A stretch of DNA of 39,237 nt from Bacteroidales bacterium. Its GTDB lineage: Bacteria > Bacteroidota > Bacteroidia > Bacteroidales > Muribaculaceae. Every line of letters starts with the position of its first letter. The stretch's first letter is position 1. Below, in pieces: positions 8,058-15,676 of this stretch. Both the position numbers and the translations under genes were made by a program. The notes below the pieces were generated by a model that ran no database searches, had not been told where the DNA came from, and saw nothing but the letters and a program-made list of their open reading frames with translations. The stretch covers positions 1-39,237 of the forward strand of contig JAJPXC010000059.1 in the NCBI GenBank assembly GCA_021205635.1. The letters run 5' to 3'.

Positions 8058-9041
8058 ATGAAGATAGGGAACATCGATCTCGGATACCGGCCAGTGACGC
8101 TTGCCCCGATGGAGGACGTCACCGACCCGTCGTTTCGCCTGATCTGCAAGGAGCAGGGGGCCGACATGGTGTACACCGAATTTGTTTCGGCCGATGCGCT
8201 CATTCGCGACATCCCTTCTACCATGCGCAAGCTCCACATCAACCCCACGGAGCGTCCCGTGGCAATCCAGATTTATGGCCGTGAGGTGGAGCCGATGGTA
8301 GAAGCCGCCAAGATCGTTGAGCAAGCCCAGCCCGATATCCTTGACATCAATTTCGGTTGCCCGGTAAAAAAGGTGGCCGGAAAGGGAGCCGGAGCGGGGT
8401 TGTTGCGCGACATTCCAAAAATGCTGGCGATAACCAAGGCTGTGGTCGAAGCCGTGAAAATCCCTGTAACGGTGAAAACGCGTCTAGGCTGGGATCACAA
8501 CTCCAAGGTGATTGTCGATCTTGCCGAGCAGCTGCAAGATTGCGGCATACAAGCCCTCACCGTGCATGGCCGCACCCGCTCACAAATGTACACCGGCACG
8601 GCCGACTGGGAAGAGATTGCCCGCGTAAAAGCCAATCCTCGTCTGACGATTCCGTTGATAGGCAACGGCGACATCACCAACGGCGAGCAGGCCGTGGAGG
8701 CGTTCGACCGCTATGGCGTGGACGCTGTGATGGTGGGACGAGCCTCCATTGGTGCCCCGTGGATATTCCGCGAGTTGCAAGCCACGGTGCATCCCGAACG
8801 CAATCTGAAACCGCTGACGACGGCCGAGAAATTCGCCTTGCTGCGGCGCCAGATACACGAGAGCATCGACCGCATCGACGAGCGCCGAGGCATCCTGCAT
8901 ATACGCCGACACCTTGCGGCTTCGCCCCTATTCAAGGGTATTCCTCACTTCCGCGACACTCGCGTGGCAATGCTCCGAGCCAACACCTACGACGATCTCT
9001 CCACCATCCTCTCCCAAGTGGAATCCCTCCTCTCCCCCTAA
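8058..9041 (+). CDS. dusB: tRNA-dihydrouridine synthase, DusB type
   Basis: A flavin enzyme that reduces specific uridines in the tRNA D-loop. The protein of 327 residues is a TIM-barrel followed by a helical domain. Visible signatures: APMEDVTDPSFR at the N-terminus, NFGCPVKKV with the catalytic Cys at residue 101, GKGAGAGLLRD, VKTRLGWD, HGRTRSQMYTG, IGNGDI and VMVGRAS for the FMN phosphate. The ATG at 8058 is preferred over an in-frame GTG at 8040 because the latter lies within a likely promoter element and adds a non-conserved extension. No fis-like gene follows, unlike in enterobacteria. A long composite repeat region separates it from the next gene. Confidence 0.95.
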   Translation: MKIGNIDLGYRPVTLAPMEDVTDPSFRLICKEQGADMVYTEFVSADALIRDIPSTMRKLHINPTERPVAIQIYGREVEPMVEAAKIVEQAQPDILDINFGCPVKKVAGKGAGAGLLRDIPKMLAITKAVVEAVKIPVTVKTRLGWDHNSKVIVDLAEQLQDCGIQALTVHGRTRSQMYTGTADWEEIARVKANPRLTIPLIGNGDITNGEQAVEAFDRYGVDAVMVGRASIGAPWIFRELQATVHPERNLKPLTTAEKFALLRRQIHESIDRIDERRGILHIRRHLAASPLFKGIPHFRDTRVAMLRANTYDDLSTILSQVESLLSP

Positions 9042-9053
9042 ATTCCCATCCCC

Positions 9054-9177
9054 CCTTTCCTCCTTTCCTCCTTTAAAGTTTTAATGATTTAACGATTTAA
9101 ATCCCCAATCACTAGAAACTAGAAACTAAAAACTAGAAACTAAAAAACTAGAAACTAGAAACTAAAAACCAGAAACT
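9054..9177. repeat. Composite short-tandem-repeat region between dusB and the first GIN-domain gene
   Basis: Three arrays follow each other. Three 8-base units at 9054-9077 (CCTTTCCT, CCTTTCCT, CCTTTAAA), three 8-base units at 9080-9103 (TTTAATGA, TTTAACGA, TTTAAATC), and nine units at 9114-9177 of the type AGAAACT or AAAAACT, one of them 8 bases long. The next ATG is 6 bases after the end. The first two blocks recur at 14281-14330. Confidence 0.85.
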
Positions 9178-9183
9178 TATAAT

Positions 9184-9792
9184 ATGAAACGTATCATCCT
9201 CTCCTTGACGCTTATCCTATCCCTGGCGCTCACCGCAGGAGCCCGTCATCCCCACCACGACCAGCAACCGCAGGGCGACCGCGTGGTTTTGAAACCCGCA
9301 CGCGAGTTCTCGACAGTCACCATTAACGGCCCTTTGGTAGTGGAGCTGAAATACCACCCCGATTATCACGGCTACGTGGTATATTATACCGATAACCAAG
9401 AGGCACCCCGCGTAAAAGTCACCTCCGAAGGCCCCAACCTCACAATCGAGGGCGATTCCACCTTGAACGCCGTCACCTCGCGCGTCACCGTGCTGTGCGA
9501 CCTTCCCTTGACGGCAATCACCTCGGATAACGCCACCATTTTGTGCCGTCGTGTGCCTCGCACGCCCGACTTGACCATCACCACCACTGGCGTTGGCTCG
9601 TTCTATGGCGACAAGATCGGCGCTGGCGACATCACCGTGTTCAACAAGGGTGCGGGCACCATCGACATTCGTCACATCAAGGCCAAGGCTGGCGCTGTGC
9701 TCCGCCGCGGCTCGGGTGCAATCATCATCGACGGCAAGCAGGTTGACGACCAGATGCTTTGGAACAAGGAGCTGGTCACCGAAGAGCGATAA
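9184..9792 (+). CDS. Exported GIN-domain (DUF2807-like) protein
   Basis: A secreted protein of 202 residues with a signal peptide (about 1-20: basic start, a Leu-rich core, then AGA). The mature part is a repetitive beta-rich sequence with recurring alternation (TVTINGPLVVELKY, DLTITTTGVGSFYG, ITVFNKGAGTIDI), as expected for the beta-helical putative auto-transporter adhesin head GIN domain common in Bacteroidota. It is shorter than the typical full GIN domain. The gene lies 20 bases upstream of a second protein of the same type and the two are surely co-transcribed. The function of the family is not established. Confidence 0.75.
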   Translation: MKRIILSLTLILSLALTAGARHPHHDQQPQGDRVVLKPAREFSTVTINGPLVVELKYHPDYHGYVVYYTDNQEAPRVKVTSEGPNLTIEGDSTLNAVTSRVTVLCDLPLTAITSDNATILCRRVPRTPDLTITTTGVGSFYGDKIGAGDITVFNKGAGTIDIRHIKAKAGAVLRRGSGAIIIDGKQVDDQMLWNKELVTEER

Positions 9793-9812
9793 TACCCAAA
9801 ACACAACATAAT

Positions 9813-10550
9813 ATGCAGCGATTCATCACATTATCTATCTTAGCCTTGTCCCTGGCCTACGCATCGGCCGATGAGTTGGTGCGCTACCAGATGGACGTGA
9901 ACGATTTTACCGAGCTCCGCGTCACCAATGGCTTGAACGTGGATTACAAATACGTGCCCGACTCGGTGGGCAAAGCCGTGTTCACCACCACTCCCGAGCT
10001 GGCATCTGTGATCATGCTCAATGCCAACAAGGAGAAACTCGAGCTACAGATCGCCACCGAAGGCACCGATTTCCGCGACCTCCCCACCATCACTGTCTAC
10101 TCGTCATTCCTGACCCGCGTGGTCAACAGCGGCGACTCGTTGGTGAGAGTGGTATCGGTGAGCCCATGCCCCAAGTTTGAGGCTAAAGTGATTGGCAACG
10201 GACGTATCGTGGCCCGTGACCTGCGATCCAACAAGGTTGAGGCCAAACTCGAGACCGGCAACGGCCAATTGGTGCTTTACGGAAAGGCCCAAGAAGCCTC
10301 TTACTCCCTCACTGGCTCAGGCTCTATCCAGGCCGACGAGCTCAAGGCCATCAACGTGAAATGCCGCAATAACGGCACCGGCACTATCGGTTGCGCGGTC
10401 GACGGAGGCACGCTCTCCGTGTCCGGTATGGGATCAGGCAAGATTTACTATACAGGCACGCCCGACAAAATCTCCAAGGGGGTGATGCTCGGTATCAAGC
10501 TTATTTCGCTCGACGATTCCACATCTACCGATGCCACGGCAGCTGAATAG
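9813..10550 (+). CDS. Exported GIN-domain (DUF2807-like) protein, second of a tandem pair
   Basis: A secreted protein of 245 residues. The ATG at 9813 is chosen because it begins a clear signal peptide (basic start, hydrophobic core, cleavage near AYASA); the frame is open upstream into the previous gene without purpose. The mature protein has the GIN pattern: LRVTNGLNVDYKYVPD near the N-terminus, then short beta repeats with Gly turns (VIGNGRIVARDL, LETGNGQLVLYG, LTGSGSIQADEL, GMGSGKIYYTG). It is related in plan to its upstream neighbour, which suggests duplication and divergence. The flippase gene follows 21 bases later. Confidence 0.8.
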   Translation: MQRFITLSILALSLAYASADELVRYQMDVNDFTELRVTNGLNVDYKYVPDSVGKAVFTTTPELASVIMLNANKEKLELQIATEGTDFRDLPTITVYSSFLTRVVNSGDSLVRVVSVSPCPKFEAKVIGNGRIVARDLRSNKVEAKLETGNGQLVLYGKAQEASYSLTGSGSIQADELKAINVKCRNNGTGTIGCAVDGGTLSVSGMGSGKIYYTGTPDKISKGVMLGIKLISLDDSTSTDATAAE

Positions 10551-10571
10551 CGATTCAGTCACCTCACCAAA

Positions 10572-12056
10572 ATGCCGGAAGAGCCCAGCCTAAAACTACG
10601 CACAGCCCGCACACTTAAGTGGAACCTGATCGACCGATTGGGTTCCCAAGTGCTTTATGGCATCACGGGAATCGTGTTGGCCCGGTTGCTGAGCCAGGAG
10701 GATTTCGGCTTGGTGGGAGCGGTGCTTGTGTTTCAGGCGTTTGCGGCGTTATTTGTCGACAGCGGCTTCTCGGCGGCTCTGATTCAACGCAAGAGCCCCA
10801 CGCGGGAGGATTATTCCACGGTGCTGTGGTTCAATATCGGCATCTCGGTGGTGATTTACGTGGCCTTGTGGTTCCTGGCGCCGCTGATAGCTAGTTGGTT
10901 CCAAGGCGACGAGCGTATCATCCCACTGGCCCGAGTGATGTTCCTGTCGTTCATCATCACGGCTACGTCAATTGTGCAAACCAACCGCTTGATGAAACAG
11001 ATGGACGTACGGATGATCGCCGCCTCAAATTGCGCGGCACTCACCGTTGGTGCCGTCGTGGGCATCTACATGGCGTTGAACGGATATGGGGCTTGGTCGA
11101 TCGTTTGGCAAACGATCATTGTGGCGGCTGTAAAGTCGGCAATTCTGTGGATGTCAACTACTTGGCGACCATTGTGGAGTTTTTCATGGTCGATTCTCAA
11201 GGGGTTCTTCGCGGTTGGCTCGGGGGTGATGTTCACTTCATTCCTCAACACGTTGTTCCAGAACATCTACGCGTTTTTTATCGGCAACCGCGTTGGCCTC
11301 GTGCCGTTGGGCTACTATTCTCAGAGCGACAAGTGGAGCAAGATGGGCATCATGTCGATCGTGCAGACGCTGACGTCGACGTTTCTGCCCGTGTTGTCGC
11401 ACGTGCAGGATTCACCCGAGCGCTACGCCCGGGTGGCGGCCAAGACCAACCGCTTCACGTCGTATATCGCCTTCCCGGCCATGGGTTTCCTGATAGTCGC
11501 CGCAACTCCGATTTTTCACGCCCTTTTCGGCACGAAGTGGGACGCCTCGATTATCCTGTTCCAGTTGCTCCTGCTACGAGGATTGTTCTTCATCTTCACA
11601 GCGCTGTACAACAATTACATCTTGGCCAAGGGGAAGGCACGGTTGATCGTGTACATGGAGGTGTTGCGCGACTCGGTGGCCATAGCGGCCATCATCGTCA
11701 CACTTCCTTATATCGCCATGACACGGCCGGGCGATATAGTATGGGGAGTAAAGATACTGCTGTGGGGACAGGTTATCGCCTCGGCAATCACATGGATTGG
11801 CACGCTGCTGTGCGCCGCTCCGTTGGCCAATCGCCGCTGGTGGAAATTCCTCAACGACTGCCTGCCCTACATTGGAGCCACAGCCCTTGCTATGGGAGGA
11901 ATGATAGCGATGGCGTTTGTCGTAAGGCACAACCCCTGGAGCCTGCTCTTGGCGCAAGCCATCGTGGGGTTGACCATCTACTTGGGTCTCAACCAGCTAG
12001 CGGGCTCCGCCATCCAGCGCGACGCCTTCAACTTTATCCTCCGTCGCCAAAAATAG
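10572..12056 (+). CDS. Polysaccharide/lipopolysaccharide flippase, Wzx-like (MOP superfamily)
   Basis: An inner-membrane protein of 494 residues with about 12-14 hydrophobic segments. The N-terminus matches the WzxC/PST branch of the MOP flippases, with the conserved RLLSQEDFGLVGAVLVF stretch and the FVDSGFSAALIQR motif. The presumed role is to move undecaprenyl-linked glycans or other lipid-linked sugars across the inner membrane. No glycosyltransferases or polymerase lie nearby, so this is an orphan flippase rather than part of a capsule locus. It starts 21 bases after the second GIN gene and ends before the dsbD promoter. Confidence 0.85.
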   Translation: MPEEPSLKLRTARTLKWNLIDRLGSQVLYGITGIVLARLLSQEDFGLVGAVLVFQAFAALFVDSGFSAALIQRKSPTREDYSTVLWFNIGISVVIYVALWFLAPLIASWFQGDERIIPLARVMFLSFIITATSIVQTNRLMKQMDVRMIAASNCAALTVGAVVGIYMALNGYGAWSIVWQTIIVAAVKSAILWMSTTWRPLWSFSWSILKGFFAVGSGVMFTSFLNTLFQNIYAFFIGNRVGLVPLGYYSQSDKWSKMGIMSIVQTLTSTFLPVLSHVQDSPERYARVAAKTNRFTSYIAFPAMGFLIVAATPIFHALFGTKWDASIILFQLLLLRGLFFIFTALYNNYILAKGKARLIVYMEVLRDSVAIAAIIVTLPYIAMTRPGDIVWGVKILLWGQVIASAITWIGTLLCAAPLANRRWWKFLNDCLPYIGATALAMGGMIAMAFVVRHNPWSLLLAQAIVGLTIYLGLNQLAGSAIQRDAFNFILRRQK

Positions 12057-12080
12057 CGTAAGTGATTTTCAACCGCACAT

Positions 12081-12111
12081 TTGGAAATTTTGTTTAATTA
12101 GTGTAATTTTG
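12081..12111 (+). promoter_or_regulatory. Bacteroidales promoter of dsbD
   Basis: TTGG (12081-12084), a 19-base spacer, then TAATTTTG (12104-12111). The leader to the dsbD ATG is about 125 bases, AT-rich, and shows no clear riboswitch. Confidence 0.85.
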
Positions 12112-12244
12112 CATACATAAATCATTGTGGACGCCACCAACAATAAGAAAGTACTAAATTTCTACTGGCGAAACGGATTCGGATTTTCGGCCTAATCCTC
12201 TTAGCATCATAAAACCTAAAATCAGCTAATCATTATCACGACCA

Positions 12245-14230
12245 ATGAAAAAATCCATTATAACCTTATTCATCGTAATGCTGGCGGCGATTGGAGCCAC
12301 GGCGCAGATCACTCAACCGATACGGTGGACGCAGGAGGCCAAGATGACCTCGGCCAACGAGGGCAAATTGACATTCTCGGTGGCTGTCGACGAGGGCTGG
12401 CACCTTTACGGGTTCAACCTTCCCGAGGGTGGTCCCAATCCCACGGAGATCAAGCTTGACGCCATCCCCGGCGTGGAGTGGCTGGGCGACATCGTCCCCT
12501 CACGTTCGCCGATTACCAAGGTCGACATGGTGTTCCACTTGAAATTATCGTGGTGGGACAGCGATGTGCAATTCACCCAAGCTTTCCGCCTCACCGGTGG
12601 TGCCACTGGCGCTACCCTCTCTGGCACCGTGCGCTACCAAGGTTGCAACGACTCGAGCTGTATCCCTCCCACCAAGGAAGCGTTCTCGGTGACAGTCGGC
12701 AATCCCAAAGCAGCGGCTGTCACTCCCGTTGACACCGTTGAAGAGGATGAGGCTATCAAGGCCGCCACTGGCTCTTCCAAGCCCGTCTACAGCGAGGATG
12801 GATGGTGGGCACCCGTCACTTTTGAAGCCGAGGATCCCAACACCAACATCAGCCAAGCCTCGTGGTGGTACATCTTCATCTGGGGTTTCTTGGGTGGATT
12901 GCTGGCATTGCTTACACCTTGCGTGTGGCCGATGATTCCGATGACGGTAAGTTTCTTCCTGAAGAAGACGCAGAGCCGCGCCAAGTCGATTGGCGACGCT
13001 CTGATTTATGGCCTGTCGATTGTGGTGATTTACCTCGTGCTGGGATTGCTCATCACGATGGTGTTCGGCGCGTCGAAACTCAACGACCTATCGACCAACG
13101 CCGTGTTCAACCTGGCATTCTTCGCCCTGCTGGTGATATTTGCCATCTCATTCTTCGGGGCTTTTGACATCACGTTGCCATCCAAATGGAGCAATGCGGC
13201 TGACGGTCGCGCCGAGCGCACCACGGGCTTGATTTCGATATTCTTCATGGCTTTCACCTTGGTGTTGGTGTCGTTTTCCTGCACTGGCCCGATTATCGGC
13301 ACGCTGCTGGTGGAGGCCGCTTCGATGGGCGACATCACTGGCCCCGCAATCGGCATGGGAGCCTTCGCGCTGGCGTTAGCTCTGCCGTTCTCGCTGTTTG
13401 CCGTGTTCCCCTCGTGGCTCAAGGAGATGCCACGCTCGGGTGGATGGCTCAACTCGGTGAAAGTGGTATTGGGTTTCCTGGAGCTTGCTCTGTCGCTGAA
13501 ATTCCTGTCGGTTGCCGATTTAGCTTACGGCTGGGGATTGCTCGACCGCGAGGTGTTCATCTCGCTCTGGGTGGTGATTTTCGCCCTGCTGGGATTCTAC
13601 CTGTTGGGTAAGATCCAATTCAGCCACGATTCCAAGCTAGAGCATGTGTCGGTAACGCGATTCTTCCTGGCATTGTTCTCGCTGAGCTTCGCTGTGTACC
13701 TTATTCCGGGCTTGTGGGGAGCGCCGCTGAAAGGCGTGTCGGCCTTCGTACCGCCGTTGTACACTCAGGATTTCAACCTGTACACGGGAGGAGTTTTTGA
13801 GGAGTTTGACAACTACGACGAGGGCATGCGCTACGCCGCTGAGAATAATCGCCCTGTGTTGATCGACTTCTCGGGCTACGGTTGCGTCAACTGCCGCAAA
13901 ATGGAAGGAGCCGTGTTTGACACCGACCAAGTGTCCGACCTAATCAAAGAGAATTTTGTGTTGATCAAACTGATGGTCGATGACAAAGCCGCCCTTGCCG
14001 AGCCACGCCGAGTGGAGGAAGGCGGCAAGACCATCGTGCTCGAAACCGTGGGCGACCAATGGAGCTTCCTGCAGCGATCGAAATTCGGCGCCAACTCCCA
14101 GCCCTATTATATCATGCTCAACAACGACGGCCAAGCCCTCTCCGAGCCGGTCTACTACGACGAGAACCTCACCAAATTCGTCTCCTGGCTCGAAAACGGC
14201 CTGAAAGTCTACGCCGAGCAGCAGCCTTAA
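12245..14230 (+). CDS. dsbD: Thiol:disulfide interchange protein DsbD
   Basis: It passes reducing power from cytoplasmic thioredoxin across the inner membrane to periplasmic thiol proteins. The 661 residues contain all three DsbD parts. A signal peptide (1-21) and an N-terminal periplasmic domain carry the YQGC...SSC pair (Cys about 134 and 139). A transmembrane domain (about 205-490, eight helices) has TPCVWP (Cys about 226) and SCTGP (Cys about 345), the membrane cysteine pair. A C-terminal thioredoxin-like domain has CVNC at 547-550. It has its own promoter. Its stop codon lies within the first unit of a 7-base repeat array. Confidence 0.95.
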   Translation: MKKSIITLFIVMLAAIGATAQITQPIRWTQEAKMTSANEGKLTFSVAVDEGWHLYGFNLPEGGPNPTEIKLDAIPGVEWLGDIVPSRSPITKVDMVFHLKLSWWDSDVQFTQAFRLTGGATGATLSGTVRYQGCNDSSCIPPTKEAFSVTVGNPKAAAVTPVDTVEEDEAIKAATGSSKPVYSEDGWWAPVTFEAEDPNTNISQASWWYIFIWGFLGGLLALLTPCVWPMIPMTVSFFLKKTQSRAKSIGDALIYGLSIVVIYLVLGLLITMVFGASKLNDLSTNAVFNLAFFALLVIFAISFFGAFDITLPSKWSNAADGRAERTTGLISIFFMAFTLVLVSFSCTGPIIGTLLVEAASMGDITGPAIGMGAFALALALPFSLFAVFPSWLKEMPRSGGWLNSVKVVLGFLELALSLKFLSVADLAYGWGLLDREVFISLWVVIFALLGFYLLGKIQFSHDSKLEHVSVTRFFLALFSLSFAVYLIPGLWGAPLKGVSAFVPPLYTQDFNLYTGGVFEEFDNYDEGMRYAAENNRPVLIDFSGYGCVNCRKMEGAVFDTDQVSDLIKENFVLIKLMVDDKAALAEPRRVEEGGKTIVLETVGDQWSFLQRSKFGANSQPYYIMLNNDGQALSEPVYYDENLTKFVSWLENGLKVYAEQQP

Positions 14231-14268
14231 TGGTTAATGGTTAATGGTTAATGATTAATGGTTAATGC
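14227..14268. repeat. 6 x 7-base array containing the dsbD stop codon
   Basis: Six units of TTAATGG (fourth TTAATGA, last TTAATGC), exactly 42 bases. The TAA at 14228-14230 that ends dsbD is part of unit 1. Because 7 is not a multiple of 3, the TAA recurs in all three frames. Confidence 0.9.
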
Positions 14269-14280
14269 CGCTCCTGTAAT

Positions 14281-14358
14281 CCTTTCCTCCTTTAAAAATA
14301 TAATGCTTTAATGATTTAAAAGAAAGCCTCCTGAAAACTGAAAACTTAAAACTCTAAA
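14281..14358. repeat. Composite repeat region upstream of mazG
   Basis: This repeats the plan of 9054-9177: CCTTTCCT and CCTTTAAA (8-base units, 14281-14296), then 8-base units of the TTTAATGA type up to about 14322, then 7-base units TGAAAAC, TGAAAAC, TTAAAAC, TCTAAAA from 14332 running up to the mazG ATG. Confidence 0.75.
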
Positions 14359-15144
14359 ATGAGCCATAATAGAGAAGAAAAATTAGAAGCCTTAGGACGC
14401 GTGATCGACACCCTCGAGATCCTGCGCGTCAAATGCCCCTGGGACGCCAAGCAAACCAACGAGAGCTTGCGCCCCAACACCATCGAGGAAACCTATGAGC
14501 TGTGCGACGCCCTGATCGGCGACCGTCCCGACGACATCCGCAAGGAATTAGGCGACGTGCTGCTGCATATCCTTTTCTACGCCAAAATCGGAGACGAGAA
14601 GGGACAATTTGACATCGCCGACGTGTGCGATGCCTTGAACACCAAGCTTATCTTCCGCCATCCCCACGTGTTTGGCGACGTATCGGTGAGCGGTACCGAC
14701 GAGGTGCTACAGAATTGGGAAGCCCTTAAGCTGAAGGAGAAAGGCGGCAACAAGACAGTCCTTTCAGGCGTGCCCACGGCTCTTCCAGCCATGATCAAGG
14801 CCGACCGTATTCAGGAGAAAGCCTCCAACGTGGGCTTCGACTGGGAGCGACCTGAGCAGGTGTGGGACAAGGTGAAAGAGGAGGTAGCCGAGGTTGAGGC
14901 CGAAATCAACGCCAAGGACCAAGAGAGACTCGAAAGCGAGTTTGGCGACCTGCTGTTCAGCGTGATTAACGCCGCCAGGCTCTACCACGTCAACCCCGAG
15001 AACGCCCTCGAGAAGACTAACCGCAAATTCATCGCCCGCTTCAACTATCTCGAGCAGCGTGCCCACGACCTTGGCAAGTCGCTCAAAGAGATGACACTCC
15101 AAGAGATGGACAAGATCTGGAACGAAGCTAAAACCAAGGCTTAA
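14359..15144 (+). CDS. mazG: Nucleoside triphosphate pyrophosphohydrolase MazG
   Basis: It hydrolyses (d)NTPs to the monophosphate and pyrophosphate, a housecleaning and stress role. The 261 residues form the two-domain MazG arrangement. The first domain shows CPWDAKQT and the metal-binding EETYE (44-48) with KELGD (62-66); the second domain has EEVAEVEAEI followed by ESEFGDLLFSVINAAR. The ATG at 14359 comes directly after a heptamer repeat. The stop TAA (15142-15144) lies inside the first unit of another array. No partner such as a MazEF toxin is nearby. Confidence 0.95.
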   Translation: MSHNREEKLEALGRVIDTLEILRVKCPWDAKQTNESLRPNTIEETYELCDALIGDRPDDIRKELGDVLLHILFYAKIGDEKGQFDIADVCDALNTKLIFRHPHVFGDVSVSGTDEVLQNWEALKLKEKGGNKTVLSGVPTALPAMIKADRIQEKASNVGFDWERPEQVWDKVKEEVAEVEAEINAKDQERLESEFGDLLFSVINAARLYHVNPENALEKTNRKFIARFNYLEQRAHDLGKSLKEMTLQEMDKIWNEAKTKA

Positions 15145-15168
15145 GTGTTAGTGATTAGTGATTAAGTA
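15141..15168. repeat. 4 x 7-base array containing the mazG stop codon
   Basis: TTAAGTG, TTAGTGA, TTAGTGA, TTAAGTA. The mazG TAA is in unit 1. Downstream at about 15187-15200 lies TTAAAGGAGGAAAG, the reverse complement of the CTTTCCTCCTTTAA block seen at 9060 and 14283. Confidence 0.8.
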
Positions 15169-15228
15169 TAATAGCTAATCTCTCGGTTAAAGGAGGAAAG
15201 AAAATACATTGTCAGAAAGGAGTGCAAC

Positions 15229-15624
15229 ATGAAACGATTATATTATTTGATAATATTGGTGGTGATGCTGGTGGCTGGAGCCGCTCAGAGCCACGCCCAG
15301 GTGCTGGCGGCCACCGGCCGACCATTGTCGCTGAAGATCGACTCGATCTCCCAACGTGCCGACCTCACCCGCGTCTATTGTCGCATAATCGGCAAACCCC
15401 ACACCTCCGACCGTATCGACGGGGCTGTCCTCGAGTTGAAAGGGGGTAAAGTGAAGGCCACCGACATCGACGGCGTCGACTTCAAGCGCTACTTCCAATG
15501 GGAGGACGACGGCGTGATCGTGCTGGAAATCGACTTCCCCCCTATCAAGAAAAAGCCCACCTGGGTCACCCTCAAGACCCTGCGCGGCGAAGTTTCCCAA
15601 GAAGTAAAAACCACCGACTACTAA
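15229..15624 (+). CDS. Small exported protein of unknown function
   Basis: I do not recognise this protein of 131 residues. It has a clear signal peptide (about 1-24: KR start, a long Ile/Leu/Val core, cleavage near SHAQ). The mature part of about 107 residues is predicted beta-rich and ends with a charged stretch (DFPPIKKKPTW). It is unusual in this window for having a good Shine-Dalgarno, AAAGGAG at 15216-15222, 6 bases before the ATG, with a second GGAGG further upstream. It sits between mazG and topB, separated from both by tandem-repeat arrays. A periplasmic or surface location is inferred from the signal peptide only. Confidence 0.8.
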   Translation: MKRLYYLIILVVMLVAGAAQSHAQVLAATGRPLSLKIDSISQRADLTRVYCRIIGKPHTSDRIDGAVLELKGGKVKATDIDGVDFKRYFQWEDDGVIVLEIDFPPIKKKPTWVTLKTLRGEVSQEVKTTDY

Positions 15625-15630
15625 TCCCCT

Positions 15631-15672
15631 AGAAACCAGAAACTAGAAACTAGAAACTCGAAACTCGAAACT
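15631..15672. repeat. 6 x 7-base array upstream of topB
   Basis: AGAAACC, AGAAACT three times, then CGAAACT twice; exactly 42 bases, ending 4 bases before the topB ATG. It uses the same word (AGAAACT) as the 9114-9177 array but a different mix of variants. Confidence 0.9.
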
Positions 15673-15676
15673 CTTA

